DNA of 64,000 nucleotides from Cunninghamia lanceolata (Eukaryota > Streptophyta > Pinopsida > Cupressales > Cupressaceae): the NCBI GenBank assembly GCA_027924645.1, contig BSBN01000140.1:13770501-13834500 (forward strand), given 5' to 3'. The notes under the pieces were generated by a model. The model did not search any database, was not told the DNA's origin, and saw only the letters and a list, made by a program, of their open reading frames with translations. The position numbers and the translations under genes are program-made. Shown here one piece after another: positions 35,071 through 46,546 of this stretch (its first letter is position 1; each line of letters starts with the position of its first letter).

Positions 35071-36701
35071 AATATTACCTGATATCTCAAAAAGATTTAA
35101 AATAACAAGTGTCTTTCCAGGTTTACATTGCCATTGTCAATAATTTACCCTTGAAATAGCTTGCTTCATGGCCCTTATAGCTTCATAATTGCATGAAGCA
35201 TGTGGGGTCTCCCTATGGGCCTACCTAAATTTTTTTTGTTTTGAAACAAGTTTTCTATCATGAATTTATTTCAGACCATTCCAATCTACTTTTGAAGTAA
35301 AAATTTGAAATGGGTTGTCATCAAAATTTACTTTATGGAATTTTGTATTGTGAGCAAAACAGGTTAAATGGCCTCTAAAATTGCCTTGGAAAACTGATCA
35401 AAACTTCTCCCGAAGCCACAAAAATACACCAACATGTTGATTTATGATAGGGGAGTATGGTTCTAGAAAGGTTTGGCATGAACTTATCAAGATTAAAAGC
35501 TTCTCACAATCAAATTAGCTCATTCAACATGTTTTTTGTGCCTATTAAAACTCAACTGAAACCTTTCGTCTTGCCTCTTTGGAGAAATATCAAATATGAT
35601 TTTGAGGAGCTACCATCCTGGAGGTTAGGTCATTTAGCTTAAATAAATATGTGTGTAAAAGGATTTTTCATCATTCCTCTTCCTTCACAAAATACCAAGT
35701 GCCAAAGTTGACCTTTCTGAAGCTGCCTGGGAATGCAGTCACAAAATTGTGTAAAACCCACTTGGATTTGATTTTGAAAAAATATCAAACAAAGTGGAAG
35801 GATCTTGAGAATTGGCATGAAGGCACATTAATATGGGAATAATTTGAGATACCAATTGGTTTGTCATTAACATGACCTGATTGCCAGATATTAGGTTCCA
35901 AAGTGAACCACTTAAAAAGTGCACCTGTCAGAAATGCATTAGTGCTCATTAACTTGCTATTTTGAAAAGCCATCAAGTCTCTTCCTGGGAAGTTGTAACT
36001 GGAGGATTTAGTTCATTTAGATTTCATGAGTGTGTGTACAAAAGGAATTTTTGTCAGTCATCATTCTTCACCAAAATATCAAGGGACAAATTTGTCCTTA
36101 TTATAGCTGAAACTATAAAATTATGACCGAGTGCATTTGCCTTTCATTTTGAAAACATAGCAACCGATGAGTTGTAGCCTTGAAACCGGACATAGAAGAA
36201 GGTTTTGATAAGGTGAATTAGGAACACCAATTGGTTCATCATGAACATTATCCATTTGCAAGATATTAACCTCCCAAGTTGGCCTTTCAGACTGATTTTT
36301 CATTGTGCAAACAACAAAACCTTTTGAAAATCGTTCAACTTGACTCCTCAAAACTCATTCAAATCTTGTCATAGGAATCTGAAATCAGACATGTACACTC
36401 ATGTATGATAGGTAAGCAAGCTGGCAAAGTGATTTTACAAGAAAATGAACAGGCTTCATAACACAACTCTCTGAAGTAGGCTCCTCGGACATGTTCTTTA
36501 GGTGTATTTCTAGATACTAAAATTGACTTTTTCACACGAGAACCTAAATTTTTTTGCAAAAACTGGTATGAAAATTTATGTCCCAATAGTGGCTTTATCT
36601 AGGGATGTATGCCCCTTGTGGGCATAGCAAGATCCCAGTTCTCTGGGGCGTAGACCGGTGCTTACTCCATTGGCCAATAGAGTCTAGATATCACTTCTGC
36701 C

Positions 36702-39502
36702 CTAACCTGATATGATTTGAAAAATCACACTTTGGTTGATGGCCTGATGCCAAAAGAAAAACCCATGTTTTCCTTTGTCAAAAATTTTGTTATGGTCACA
36801 CTGTAGTGAAACCAATTTGAACATATCATTGAAGTTTGCATGATTGGACATATCCATATTTAATTGTTTAGTGATGCTGGTATATTCTTCATTATTATGC
36901 ATATGAAAACCATCTATAACCTTACACTTGTATGACAGCTAGACCAAATCTCTGTGTGATATTTGTATACACCTAAAATTGGCTCGAGTCGAATTAAGTA
37001 AATATTTTAATATTTATCTTAATTCTTATTTTCTTCTGTCAATTAAATAAATATTCAAAATTTATTTGATTGTTTCATTATCCCATAATTAAATAAAGTC
37101 ATTTTATTTAATTAAATTCCCTCAATTCTTCTAATGTCTAATGTCCAAAATCCACCTCATCTCTTTGACCTCACCATGTTGCACATGTAATTAAATATTC
37201 TTAATATTTAATTAGCTAATATCCTCCATTTTCCAAAATAAATCTTTAAATCAATTATCCTCCACCAAATTGAATATTTAATTCAATGTTCCCCACTAGC
37301 CTTCACCAATTGAATATTTAATTCAATTGTCATAATCCACTATTCTCAAATAAAGAATTTTTAATTCATCCATTATGAATTAAAGATTCACAAAAAATGA
37401 GAGCCATTGATCTCATCTTTTGATCCTCACCCTCCATTACCTTTTTTGAAAATCTATAAATAAAACCCTCTTCTAAGCCATTAGGGAGGAACTTTATCTT
37501 GCACAATCACTATACCAAAATTTCTCTCATTCTCTTCTTCGTTCCATTTTCAAGTGTTCTCCATTATCATGTGTTGAAGCTCACATTCATCACAAACTCA
37601 TATCAAAAACCATTCTTCCTTTGTCATCTTCAACAAGCAAACAAGCAAGGAAAGCTTCTGAGGGCTTCACAATCAAGATCAAAGAAAGATAGGCAAACAA
37701 TGGAAAATGACAGGTAAAGGAGTTTGTAAGTATGTTCTTACTTCTTTTGGTTTAATTCTTCTTTGCTTTCAACTTCCATTAGTGTTTGGGTTTTTTATGT
37801 TTTCATTAATTTGACTAAACCACACATTTCTCCCCCTCACAATATTTTATGTAACCGTATTTGTTGTCATCTTCCAAATGATGGTTCTCTATCTGAACTG
37901 GGAAGCAGAAGAAATCAATTTCCATCTTATATTTATTTTCTTGAGTCTTGGCACCATCCAATGAAAAAACATCACCATTATTTTTTAGCATCACAGGTAA
38001 CTTTCCCACACGATTGTGATCTTGTGACTCCATTATCACAAGATTCAATAGAAGCATTTATCTCTGGATAATCACTGCTATCGAATTTACAATCACCAAT
38101 TCTTTCTGTCTCAGCTGAATGTGATCCTGATACTGTCCTTTCACACCAATCATGTGGTCTACCATAATGCAAAGTATCCTCATTGTCAAAGCATATGTAT
38201 GTTGGACATGCAACTTTCAAATCATCCCCATGTGAATAGCTCTGATACTCCATGGTTAGTAAGTTTGAAATTTGCTCACTGTTGAGTGAGCATATTTCTT
38301 CATCCGTCCCATTGCTGACATTTTCTTCATCCCTTTCCTCATCACCACAATACACAAGTTCATTACAATCAGATATAATTGTTTCATCAACATAATCATT
38401 TCTTTCACAAACTGACATATCACCCTGATTATCTGAAGATGCTTCATCCTCAGGATAGCATGGATTTGAAAACACTTGGAATTCTTGTTCTAGTATACCC
38501 TCTTCATCAAGAGTTTGTCTTCTTTGTTGAAAATAATCATCCTCCTCCTTTCTAAACTGTTGATTCATGTATTGTGGTGGGTGGGCTAGGACAAAAGGAA
38601 CATCCATATATTGAAGACTAGTCTCATTTTTAGGTATATGCTAGGGCTCCAAGTCTTGTACAAAGTTCTAATAATTGTAATCATGATCCCAGGTGAAGAA
38701 TTGATCTTGTAAAACTTCTTCCTTATTTAAATCTAAAACATTATCATGAAAATTTTCACTTGCATGTCTCATTTACTGGTTGCATTGCTTGATTAGATTC
38801 TCCATATTCATCTTCATAATAGTTGTTGTAGTGGCTAAGGAATAGTTTTTTGAGATCTTCCCATGAAGAGATACCTTGCATAGGTAAGCCTAAAATCCAT
38901 TCCATTACATCATCCCTTAGAGATCTTGAAAAAGACCTCATAATGACATCTTTTGGAAAAATTTGAAAGTCCAAAATGAAATCCCAAAATTGTTGTACAT
39001 GCTCATGTGCTAATTCACACCATTCTCCGTGAAATTTAGGGATATGCTTTAGCAATTCTATCAACTCATAGGGATAAGGATTTGGGTAGCCTTGGATACT
39101 ATTGTAGTTAAATGGTTTATCTATGGCTGAGACAAAGTTTGGAGAGCAATATGGGTTTTGGTAGATGATTTATCTTTGTCTGAGGAGTATGGGATAAGCA
39201 TTTATTTGGTATGAGGCTTGTGGTAAATAAATGTTTCGTTGTGCATAATGAACACTTTCATAGTTATAAGGCACTTGTGAGATCCAAGGTCTACTTGCAT
39301 TTACTAATTCATCCTTCTTGTAGAATGTACTTGAAGCAAACCCAGCTTTCAATTGAAGTAGTCGTCAAGTCAATTCTTCCTTTTCCTTTGATGACTTAAG
39401 CCTTCCTAATTCCCACGTTAATCATTCTAAATTTTCTTTCATCTCTCTCTATTCTCATTCAGAAGTAGATATATTAAGGGTACTACCATTTGCATTGGAC
39501 AT
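36702..39502 (-). pseudogene. Gag of internal domain 1 (interrupted)
   Basis: Starts at the ATG complementary to 39500-39502 (MSNANGST..). The Retrotrans_gag core is at 39064-38800 (FHGEWCELAHEHVQQFWDF, SLRDDVMEWILGLPMQGISS). A long acidic C-terminal region follows (38607-37978) and the end, GKHGFFFWHQAINQ, is at about 36750. A 2-base loss near 38765 shifts the frame, and the solo LTR splits the C-terminal part. Length without the insertion is about 1918 bases, against 1920 in domain 2. There is no zinc knuckle and no pol. Confidence 0.85.
36959..37846 (+). mobile_element. Solo LTR 2 (36964-37841) with TSD ATATT
   Basis: Starts TGTATACACCTAAAATTGG and ends TCCCCCTCACA, flanked by ATATT at 36959-36963 and 37842-37846. 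A TATA box TCTATAAATAAAACC lies at 37452-37466, so orientation is plus. It interrupts the gag of internal domain 1 and is absent from domains 2 and 3, so it is younger than the array. 878 bases. Confidence 0.92.
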
Positions 39503-39723
39503 ATTAGAATTTTTATTTTAATAAAACAAAATTTGTAGCATTCTTATAAATATAGGTGTTCCAAATATATTTTTCATTCAAGTTCCTTTTAACAGAGTCA
39601 CCACATCTTTTCAAAAGAGGAATGAATATTATTTTTTCGGGTCCTTCTTGCTAGCAGAGTTATATTTTTTCAATTTTTTGACTCTCCAAATGGATAGGCT
39701 AAAAGAAAATTTTCTTGAGTTAC

Positions 39724-39741
39724 TCACCAACAGAGTCACCA
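39724..39741 (-). other. PBS of internal domain 1
   Basis: Minus strand TGGTGACTCTGTTGGTGA, five bases from the LTR end. It is a decayed form of TGGCGACTCTGCTGGGGA, the type that I associate with Tat/Ogre-like elements. Equivalents: 46529-46546 and 53347-53364. Confidence 0.75.
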
Positions 39742-42327
39742 ATTCTGTTAGGTCTAAAAAATGTAGGTTACAAGTCCTAAGAGGATGCTAGGCTCTATGG
39801 TTAGATTTGCAATGTTTTTGAACTAATGAAACAGAGTTAACTTGTAGGGTTGATGACTCCCTGCACTTTAGGTTCTTCTAGACCTAGGCAGGTGAACTTT
39901 AATAGCTAATACAAATTGAATGAAAATGTTTGAGTTGATTCTAGCAATAGTGGCAAAGGGTGTGGAGTAGATGAGAACTTGCAAACTACTTCTAATCCTA
40001 ATACTAAGATCTGAGATGTAATTGTTTGAATAAGATTTGATGGGACGCTAGAGTGGAATTGGTATGACCAGTGCCTATTTCTATTGGTCTAATGGAGTCA
40101 AGTTATATATGATATATGATTGACTTACTAGTTACAATTCTACATGTTTGGCACTTGTGTTTGTTTATACCTTGTATAAACATGCAAGAATGTGACTGAC
40201 AGACTCTACTTATTGATCTACTCAATCCTACTAGGTTACTATGACTTACTGAAAGGATTTTAATCCTTCCTTGAAGGAACCAATCAAAAAAATCACGCAA
40301 TGACAGCAAGTGTGTATTGACAAATGGAATAGATCCTTAATTTGAATAACAAGACAATAGCGAGTTGGAGACAGTATGGCAATCTTGTCAATTATAAGTC
40401 TCTTCTTACTGATCCAAATGTTACTTCCAAGTTACTGTAATCAATCAAAAAGATTTTAATTGTTTAATAGAAACCAATTAATTCAACTACACAAAAATTG
40501 CAAGTGTGTCTCAATGAAACTGAAATATGAACTTGGAAACTCAAGTTCAAATAATAGAGAAATAACAATGTGGAGACAACCAAATAATTGTTCATCTCAA
40601 CAAACAATAGACACCAATATTAAATCACCAATTTATGCATTCTTCTCCATTATACAATTTCAAAAGATTTTATAATATACAACATAATGTTTTATCTTGG
40701 CAACTGATCAATCCATTCAGTTATCTAATTCCTACTTTTGATCATGATGTTTTTCTACTCTACTGATGAGTCCCTTTCTTCGATTTGCATCTCCCATATA
40801 TATTTTTCAAATTTAGGGTTATGACCCTTCACATTCATGTAGGGCAACCTTTCATTACACTTAATTAATTTTTTATTTCCCAGCTTCGCAAATATTTGAT
40901 TTTAATTTCCCTTTTGTCTTCATATCCCATGAAAATAATTTTAATAATTATTATCTCTCCTTTGGTCGCAATCTTTACATTCACATTCACTTCTTGTTGG
41001 AAACATCTCACCTTTAATTAGAAAAAATATCACCGGGGTAAAATAATCACCACTTTATAACTCTTTGTGAAAATATTTCACATATTGGTGAAAATATGTC
41101 ACAATTTCATTTTATGTCAAGAGGTGATTAAATTTAATAAATGTTTACCTCCTCCTAAATATATTCGCCTTCTTTTAATTAAAAGATATTTGATATATTG
41201 TTCCGTGAAGAATAAAGTATTTCATAATACTTTAATTTTAATCTCTTTGTTGGCAAATATAAATCTGTATGCGTTTTCACCTTTGTTTGGAAAAAATATA
41301 CATTTTGGGTGAAAATGATTACCCCTCCGTACTTCATTAGTGAAAATATCTTTAGAGGTCATTATATGCACTTTCACATAAAAATATCCTTTACATAAAT
41401 TGATTTCCCAGTTGATTAATTCTTAAAAAAATATATATTTCATCTCCAAGTGAACAATTATTAAATCTTCCTTTGATTATCTACCTTATATCCTGGCTAA
41501 AAGTATTTGCTCCTTTTGTCATTGGTGAGATTAATTTTCTCTTGAAGTGATATTATCTTCAGATATGATAATAACTTTTTATTGTGATGTCGTACTCGAA
41601 TATTAATCCTTGAAATAAATTAATCTTATCCATCCATAATTTTATCTCTTCGTCCTATTGGGGAGACTTGGAGTATCAGTGTGTTTTAAATAATCTCTGC
41701 CGATAAGCAACCGTCTCCTTGATAAACATTTCACACCCTACCCGCATCCACATTGGAGGGACTTAAAGTGTTGGGGAGAGTTTAAAATCGTGTCTCAATG
41801 CTTCTACCTCTGACCAATGTGTTTTCCTTTTGATAAGCTTTTGCTTTGCATATGTTATTTTTAATATCTCCTCCTCATCGGAGTGACACACACAATCGGT
41901 AGGATTTGGTGAACTCACTCCATTATAGTTACTATCGCCGATGAGTGAGATTTAGGGTTTTCTCACTTTACGATTTCTCCTTCGTTTGTTATCAAACATA
42001 GTAGGGGACATAAACACCATTTTTATTGTAGGTGGCAATAAAATTATACTCTCTTATAGCAACACGCTCACAAAAGAATATAATTTGCTTTCTATTAATC
42101 ATAGATTTGGTATCACTGGCCACGGAGCATCTGCAGCCGCTCTCTCAAACTCCTTCATGATGTTTTATCCCAATGACATATAATTGGAACCAAAGCAACT
42201 TCAATTATATATTTAGATGTATTTCCTTCACAGTTGAGGTCCAGATTTGGGTGGCTTCTTACAAACTCCTTTCACCAGACAAGAGAATATAGTTATTCGA
42301 AATTGGTTACTTTTGTTGACATTTTAG

Positions 42328-42612
42328 TGTGTCTTGTGGGCCAGTGTATATATGCTCCATCTTTTTAGCTATAGTATCCTTTGCAGAAGGAATATGCTGG
42401 ACTAGCATATCTGTGAATTTAGTTGCTGACTCAAATATACAACTACAGGCCAATCTCAACAATGGAGTTGCATTACATTTGTATGCTGCATAGCTAAGTG
42501 TCACCCCTAACATTGCCAGAGTAGTCTCCACACTCTTCCTGTGCTCGTCGATCACTAGGCTATAAATTTTATATAAAGGTTCAAGAATGAATTGGACAAA
42601 TGACCTCTCACC
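42328..42612 (-). pseudogene. Captured Snu114 (GFA1/CLO) fragment in LTR-B
   Basis: Within the open frame 42768-42307, about 94 codons from ERSFVQFILEPLYKIYSLVI through ETTLAMLGVTLSYAAYK, PLLRLACSCIFESATKFTDM and LVQHIPSAKD to HIYTGPQDT. This matches, from memory of the family, the plant U5 snRNP GTPase Snu114 (Arabidopsis GFA1/CLO, human EFTUD2), whose sequence there reads RSFVQF.LEPLYKIYSQVIGEH. It is an internal fragment of an EF-2-like protein without the GTP-binding G domain, so it has no spliceosomal function. No intron interrupts the fragment. Loss of conserved residues (Thr for Arg before PLLRL, Cys in KCNA) shows drift. Confidence 0.8.
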
Positions 42613-42687
42613 TACTGTAGGCATAGGTATTAGCTTCAGAGATCCACAATATGAATGCCAATTCCTCCCTATTATACCGATAACACA

Positions 42688-42779
42688 AGTTGTCACAATG
42701 GGACCTTGCATTCCACATACCACAATCTGATCGCCATCACGTAGCACATTATTTGTAAATAACATCAATTGTAGTTATC
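42688..42779 (-). pseudogene. Captured eIF5B fragment in LTR-B
   Basis: Upstream in the same open frame: NNVLRDGDQIVVCGMQGPIV followed by TT, preceded by TTIDV in another frame (one base lost). Translation initiation factor eIF5B (IF2 family) has the block TTIDVVLVNGVLHEGDQIVV just before CGMQGPIVTTIRALLTPHP, so about 30 residues are recognisable. The match stops sharply after IVTT, suggesting an exon border or recombination joint. About 25 codons of unassigned sequence (CVIGIIGRNWHSYCG..) then lead into the Snu114 fragment. Confidence 0.8.
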
Positions 42780-44387
42780 AATGTTACCTAATATCTCAAA
42801 AAGATTTAAAATATCAAGTGCCTTTCCAAGTTCAGGCTACCATTGTCAATATTTTACCCTTGAAATAGCTTTCTTCATGGCCCTTATAGCTTCATAATTG
42901 TGTGAAGCATGTCAAGTCTCCTTATGGGCCTGGGTAAAAAATTTTTGTTTTGAAACAATTTTTTGTCATGAATTTATTTCGGACCATTCCAATCTGCTTT
43001 TGAAGTAAAAATTTGAAATGGGTTGTCATCAAAATTTACTTTATGGAATTTTGTATTGTGAGCAAAATAGGTTAAATGGCCTCCAAAATTGCCTTGGAAA
43101 AATGATCAAAACTTCTTCCGGATCCACAAAAATGCACCAACATGTTGAGTTATGATAGGGGAGTATGGTTTCAGAATGGTTTGGTGTGAATTTATTAGGA
43201 TTAAAAGTTGCTCACAATCAAATTAGTTCATTCAACATGTTTTTTGTGCCTATTAAAACTCAACTGAAACCTGTCATCTTGCCTCTTTGGAGAAATATCA
43301 AATCTGATTTTGAGGAGCTACCATCCTGGATATTAGGTCATTTAGATTAAATAAATATGTGTGCAAAAGGATTTTTCATCATTGCTCTTTCTTCACAAAA
43401 TATCAAGTGCCAAAGTTGACCTTTCTGAAGCAGCCTTGGAATGCAGTCACAAAACTATGTAAAACCCATTTGCATTTGATTTTGAATAAATATCAAACAA
43501 AGTGCTAGGATCTTGAGAATTGGCATGAAGGCACATTTATTTGGGAAGAATTTGAGACACCAATTAGTTTGTCATGAACATGACCTGATTGCGAGATATT
43601 AGGTTCCAAAGTGAACCACTTGAAAACTACACCAGTTAAAAATGCATTAGTGCTCATTAACTTCCTATTTTGAAAAGCCATCAGGTCTCTTCCTGGGAAG
43701 TTGTAACTGGAGGACTTAGTTCATTTAGATTTCATGAGAGTGTGTGCAAGAGGAATTTTTGTGAGTCATCATTCTTCACCAAAATATCAAGGGTCAAAGT
43801 TGACCTTCTTACAGCTGAAACTGTGAAATTATGACCAAGTGCATTTGCTTTTCATTTTGAAAAAATAGCAACCAATGAGCTGGAGCCTTGAAACTAGACA
43901 TAGAAGTAGGTTTTGATAAGATGAATTAGGAACAACAAATTTGCAAGATATTAACCTCCCAAGTTGGCCTCCCGGACTGATTTTTCATTGTGCAAACAAC
44001 AAATCCTTTTCAAAATCCTTCAACTTGACTCCTCAAAACTCAGTCAAATCTTGTCATAAGAAGCAGAAATTAGACATGTGCACTCACGTATGATAGCTAA
44101 GCAAGCTAGCAAAGTGATTTTGCAAGAAAATGAACAAGCTTCAAAACACAACTCTCCAAAGTAGGCTCCTCGGACATGTTCTTTAGGTTTTTTTTTGGAT
44201 ACTAAAATTGACTTTTTCACATGAGAACCTAATTTTTTTTTTCAAAAACTGGTATGAAAATTTAGGTCCCAATAGTGGCTCTCTCTGGGGATGTATGCCA
44301 CTTGTGGGCATAGCAAGATCCCATATCTCTAGGGAGCAAACTGGTGCTTACTCCATTGGGCAATAGAGTCCAGATGTCACTTCTGCC

Positions 44388-46307
44388 CTAACCTAATATG
44401 TTTTGAAAAATCACACTTCAGTTGATGGCCTGATGCCAAAAGAAAAACCCATGTTTTCCACTGTCAAACATTTTGTTTTGGTCACGCTATAGTGAAACCA
44501 ATTTGGACATATCTTTGAAGTTTGCATGATTTGACACATACATATTTAACTGTTCAGTGATGCTAGTATATTCTTCATCATTATGCATCTGAAAACCATC
44601 TATAACCTTAAACTTGTATGACAGGCTAGGCCAAATCTCTGTGTGATATTTTATACAACCGTATTTGCTGTCATCTTCCAAATGATGGTTCTATATCTGA
44701 ACTAGGAAGTAGAAGAAATCAATTTGCATCTGATATTTATTTTCTTGAGTCTTGGCACCATCCAATGAAAAAGCATCACCATTATTTTCAGCATCACAAG
44801 TAACTTTCCCACACGATTGTGATCTTGAGACTCCATTATCACAAGATTCAATAGAAGCATTTATCTCCAGATAATCACTGCTATCAAATTTACAATCACC
44901 AATTGTTTCTATCTCAGTTGAATGTGATCCTAATATTGTCCTTTCACACCAATCATGTGGTCTACTATCACACAAAGTATCCTCATTGTCAAAGCATATG
45001 TATGTTGGACATGAAACTTTCAAATCATCCCCATGTGCATATCTCTAATACTCCATAGTTAGTAAATTTGAAATTTGCTCACTATTGAGCGAGCATATTT
45101 CTTCATCCATCCCATTGCTGACATTTTCTTCATCCCTTTCCTCATCACCACAATACACAAGTTCATTACAATCAGATATAATTGTTTCATCAGCATAATC
45201 ATTTCTTTCACACGCTGACATATCACCCTGATTATTTGAAAATGCTTCATCCTCAAGACAGTATGGATTTGAAAACACTTGGAATTCTTGTTCTGGTATA
45301 CCCACTTCATCAAGAGTTTGTCTTCTTTGTTGAAAATAATCCTCCTCCTCCTCTCTAAACTGTTGATTCATGTATTGCGGTGGGTGGGCTGGGACAAAAG
45401 GAACATCCATATTTTGAAGACTACTCTCATTTTCAGGTATATGCTAGGTCTCCAAGTCTTGTGTAAAATTCTAATAATTGAAATCATGATCCCAGGTGAA
45501 GAATTGATCTTTTAAAACTTCTTCCTTATTTAAATTTGAAACATTATCATGAAAATTTTCACTTCCATATGTCTCATTTACTAGTTGCATTGCTTGATCA
45601 GATTCTCGATATTCATCTTCATAATAGTCATTGTAGTGGCTAAGGAATAGTTTTTTGAGATCTTCCCATGAAGAGATACTTTGCATAGGTAAGCCTATAA
45701 ACCATTCCCTTGTGTCATCCCTTAAAGATCTTGAAAAACACCTCATAATGACATCTTCCGAAAAAATTTGAAAGTCCAAAATGAAATCCTAGAATTGTTG
45801 TACATGCTCATGAGCTAATTCACACCATTCTCCATGAAATTTAGGGATGTGATTTAGCAATTCTATCAATTTGCAGGGATAAGGATTTTGGTAGCCTTGG
45901 AAACTATTGCAGTTAAATGGTTTATCAATGGATAAGACAAAGTTTGGAGAGCAATACGGGTTTTGGTAGATGATTGATCTTTGTCTGGGGAATATAGGAT
46001 AAGCATTTATTTGGTACAGGGCTTGTGGTAAATAAATGTTTTGTTGTGCATAACGGACACTTTCATATTTATAAGGCACTTGTGGGATCCAAGGTCTACT
46101 TGCATTTACTAATTAATCCTTGTTGTAGAATGTATTTGAAGCAAACCCATCTTTCAATTGTAGCAGTCGTCGAGTCAATTCTTCCTTTTCCTTTGATGAC
46201 TTAAGCCTTCCTATTTCCCCCATTAATCGTTCTAAATTTTCTTTCATCTCTTTCCATTCTCTTTCGGAAGTAGATATATTAAGGGTACTACCATTTCCAT
46301 TGGACAT
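44388..46307 (-). pseudogene. Gag of internal domain 2 (single frame with stops)
   Basis: From the ATG at 46307 to the TAG at 44390-44388 one frame of 640 codons holds without a shift. Order: a charged N-terminus (REWKEMKENLERLMGEIGRL), a Tyr/Pro/Asn-rich stretch (about residues 70-150), the Retrotrans_gag core (KFHGEWCELAHEHVQQF, DFQIFSEDVIMRCFSRSLRD, WFIGLPMQSISSWEDL; about 155-235), then a long Asp/Glu-rich C-terminal half (DEERDEENVSNGMDEE) ending near GKHGFFFWHQAIN. The internal stops are mostly TAG at places where copies 1 and 3 have Gln or Trp (for example QQF*DF); one TAA replaces Glu. It would assemble particles if intact. No CCHC motif, protease or RT is encoded. Confidence 0.88.
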
Positions 46308-46528
46308 ATTAGAATTCAATTTTTAATAAAAAAGAATCTGTAGAATTCTTAGAAATATAGGTGTTCCAAATATATTTTTCATTTGGGTTCCTTTTAACAG
46401 TGTCGCCACCTCTTTTCAAAAGAGGAATGAATATTATTTTTTTGGGTCCTTTTTACCAGCAGAGTTATATTTTTTTAATTTTTTGACTCTACAAATGGAT
46501 AAGCTAAAAGCAAATGTTTTTGAGTTAC

Positions 46529-46546
46529 TCCCCAGTAGAGTCACCA
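46529..46546 (-). other. PBS of internal domain 2
   Basis: Minus strand TGGTGACTCTACTGGGGA, four bases after the LTR end ..CCTAACA. Confidence 0.8.

Larger units (their letters stand above)
32063..36588 (-). mobile_element. LTR-A of the tandem gag-only array
   Basis: 4526 bases. The left terminus is TATTAGGTCT, a one-base change from TGTTAGGTCT in the other copies; the right terminus is CCCAATA (CCAACA in LTR-C). Aligns along its whole length with LTR-B and LTR-C. A TATA-like box (ATATATATGGGAG on the minus strand, 33111-33120) supports minus orientation. The LTR contains captured host-gene fragments and internal diverged repeats listed separately. Confidence 0.88.
36589..39745 (-). mobile_element. 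Internal domain 1 of the tandem array
   Basis: 3157 bases, of which 883 are the solo LTR and duplicated target at 36964-37846; the remaining 2274 bases match internal domains 2 and 3. It holds gag only, with a PBS at its right end. Confidence 0.88.
39746..44274 (-). mobile_element. LTR-B of the tandem array
   Basis: 4529 bases from TGTTAGGTCT to CCCAATA. Shared by internal domains 1 and 2: it directly follows the PBS of domain 1 and directly precedes domain 2, with no second LTR and no flanking sequence between the two. Confidence 0.9.

Noticed and set aside
37499..38071. Plus-strand ORFs near the right end of solo LTR 2
   Set aside because: They lie in LTR sequence or antisense to the gag of internal domain 1.
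42307..42768. A functional small host gene for translation or splicing
   Set aside because: The fragments lack G domains and start or stop context, are repeated with every LTR and drift freely, so they are captured pieces and not genes.
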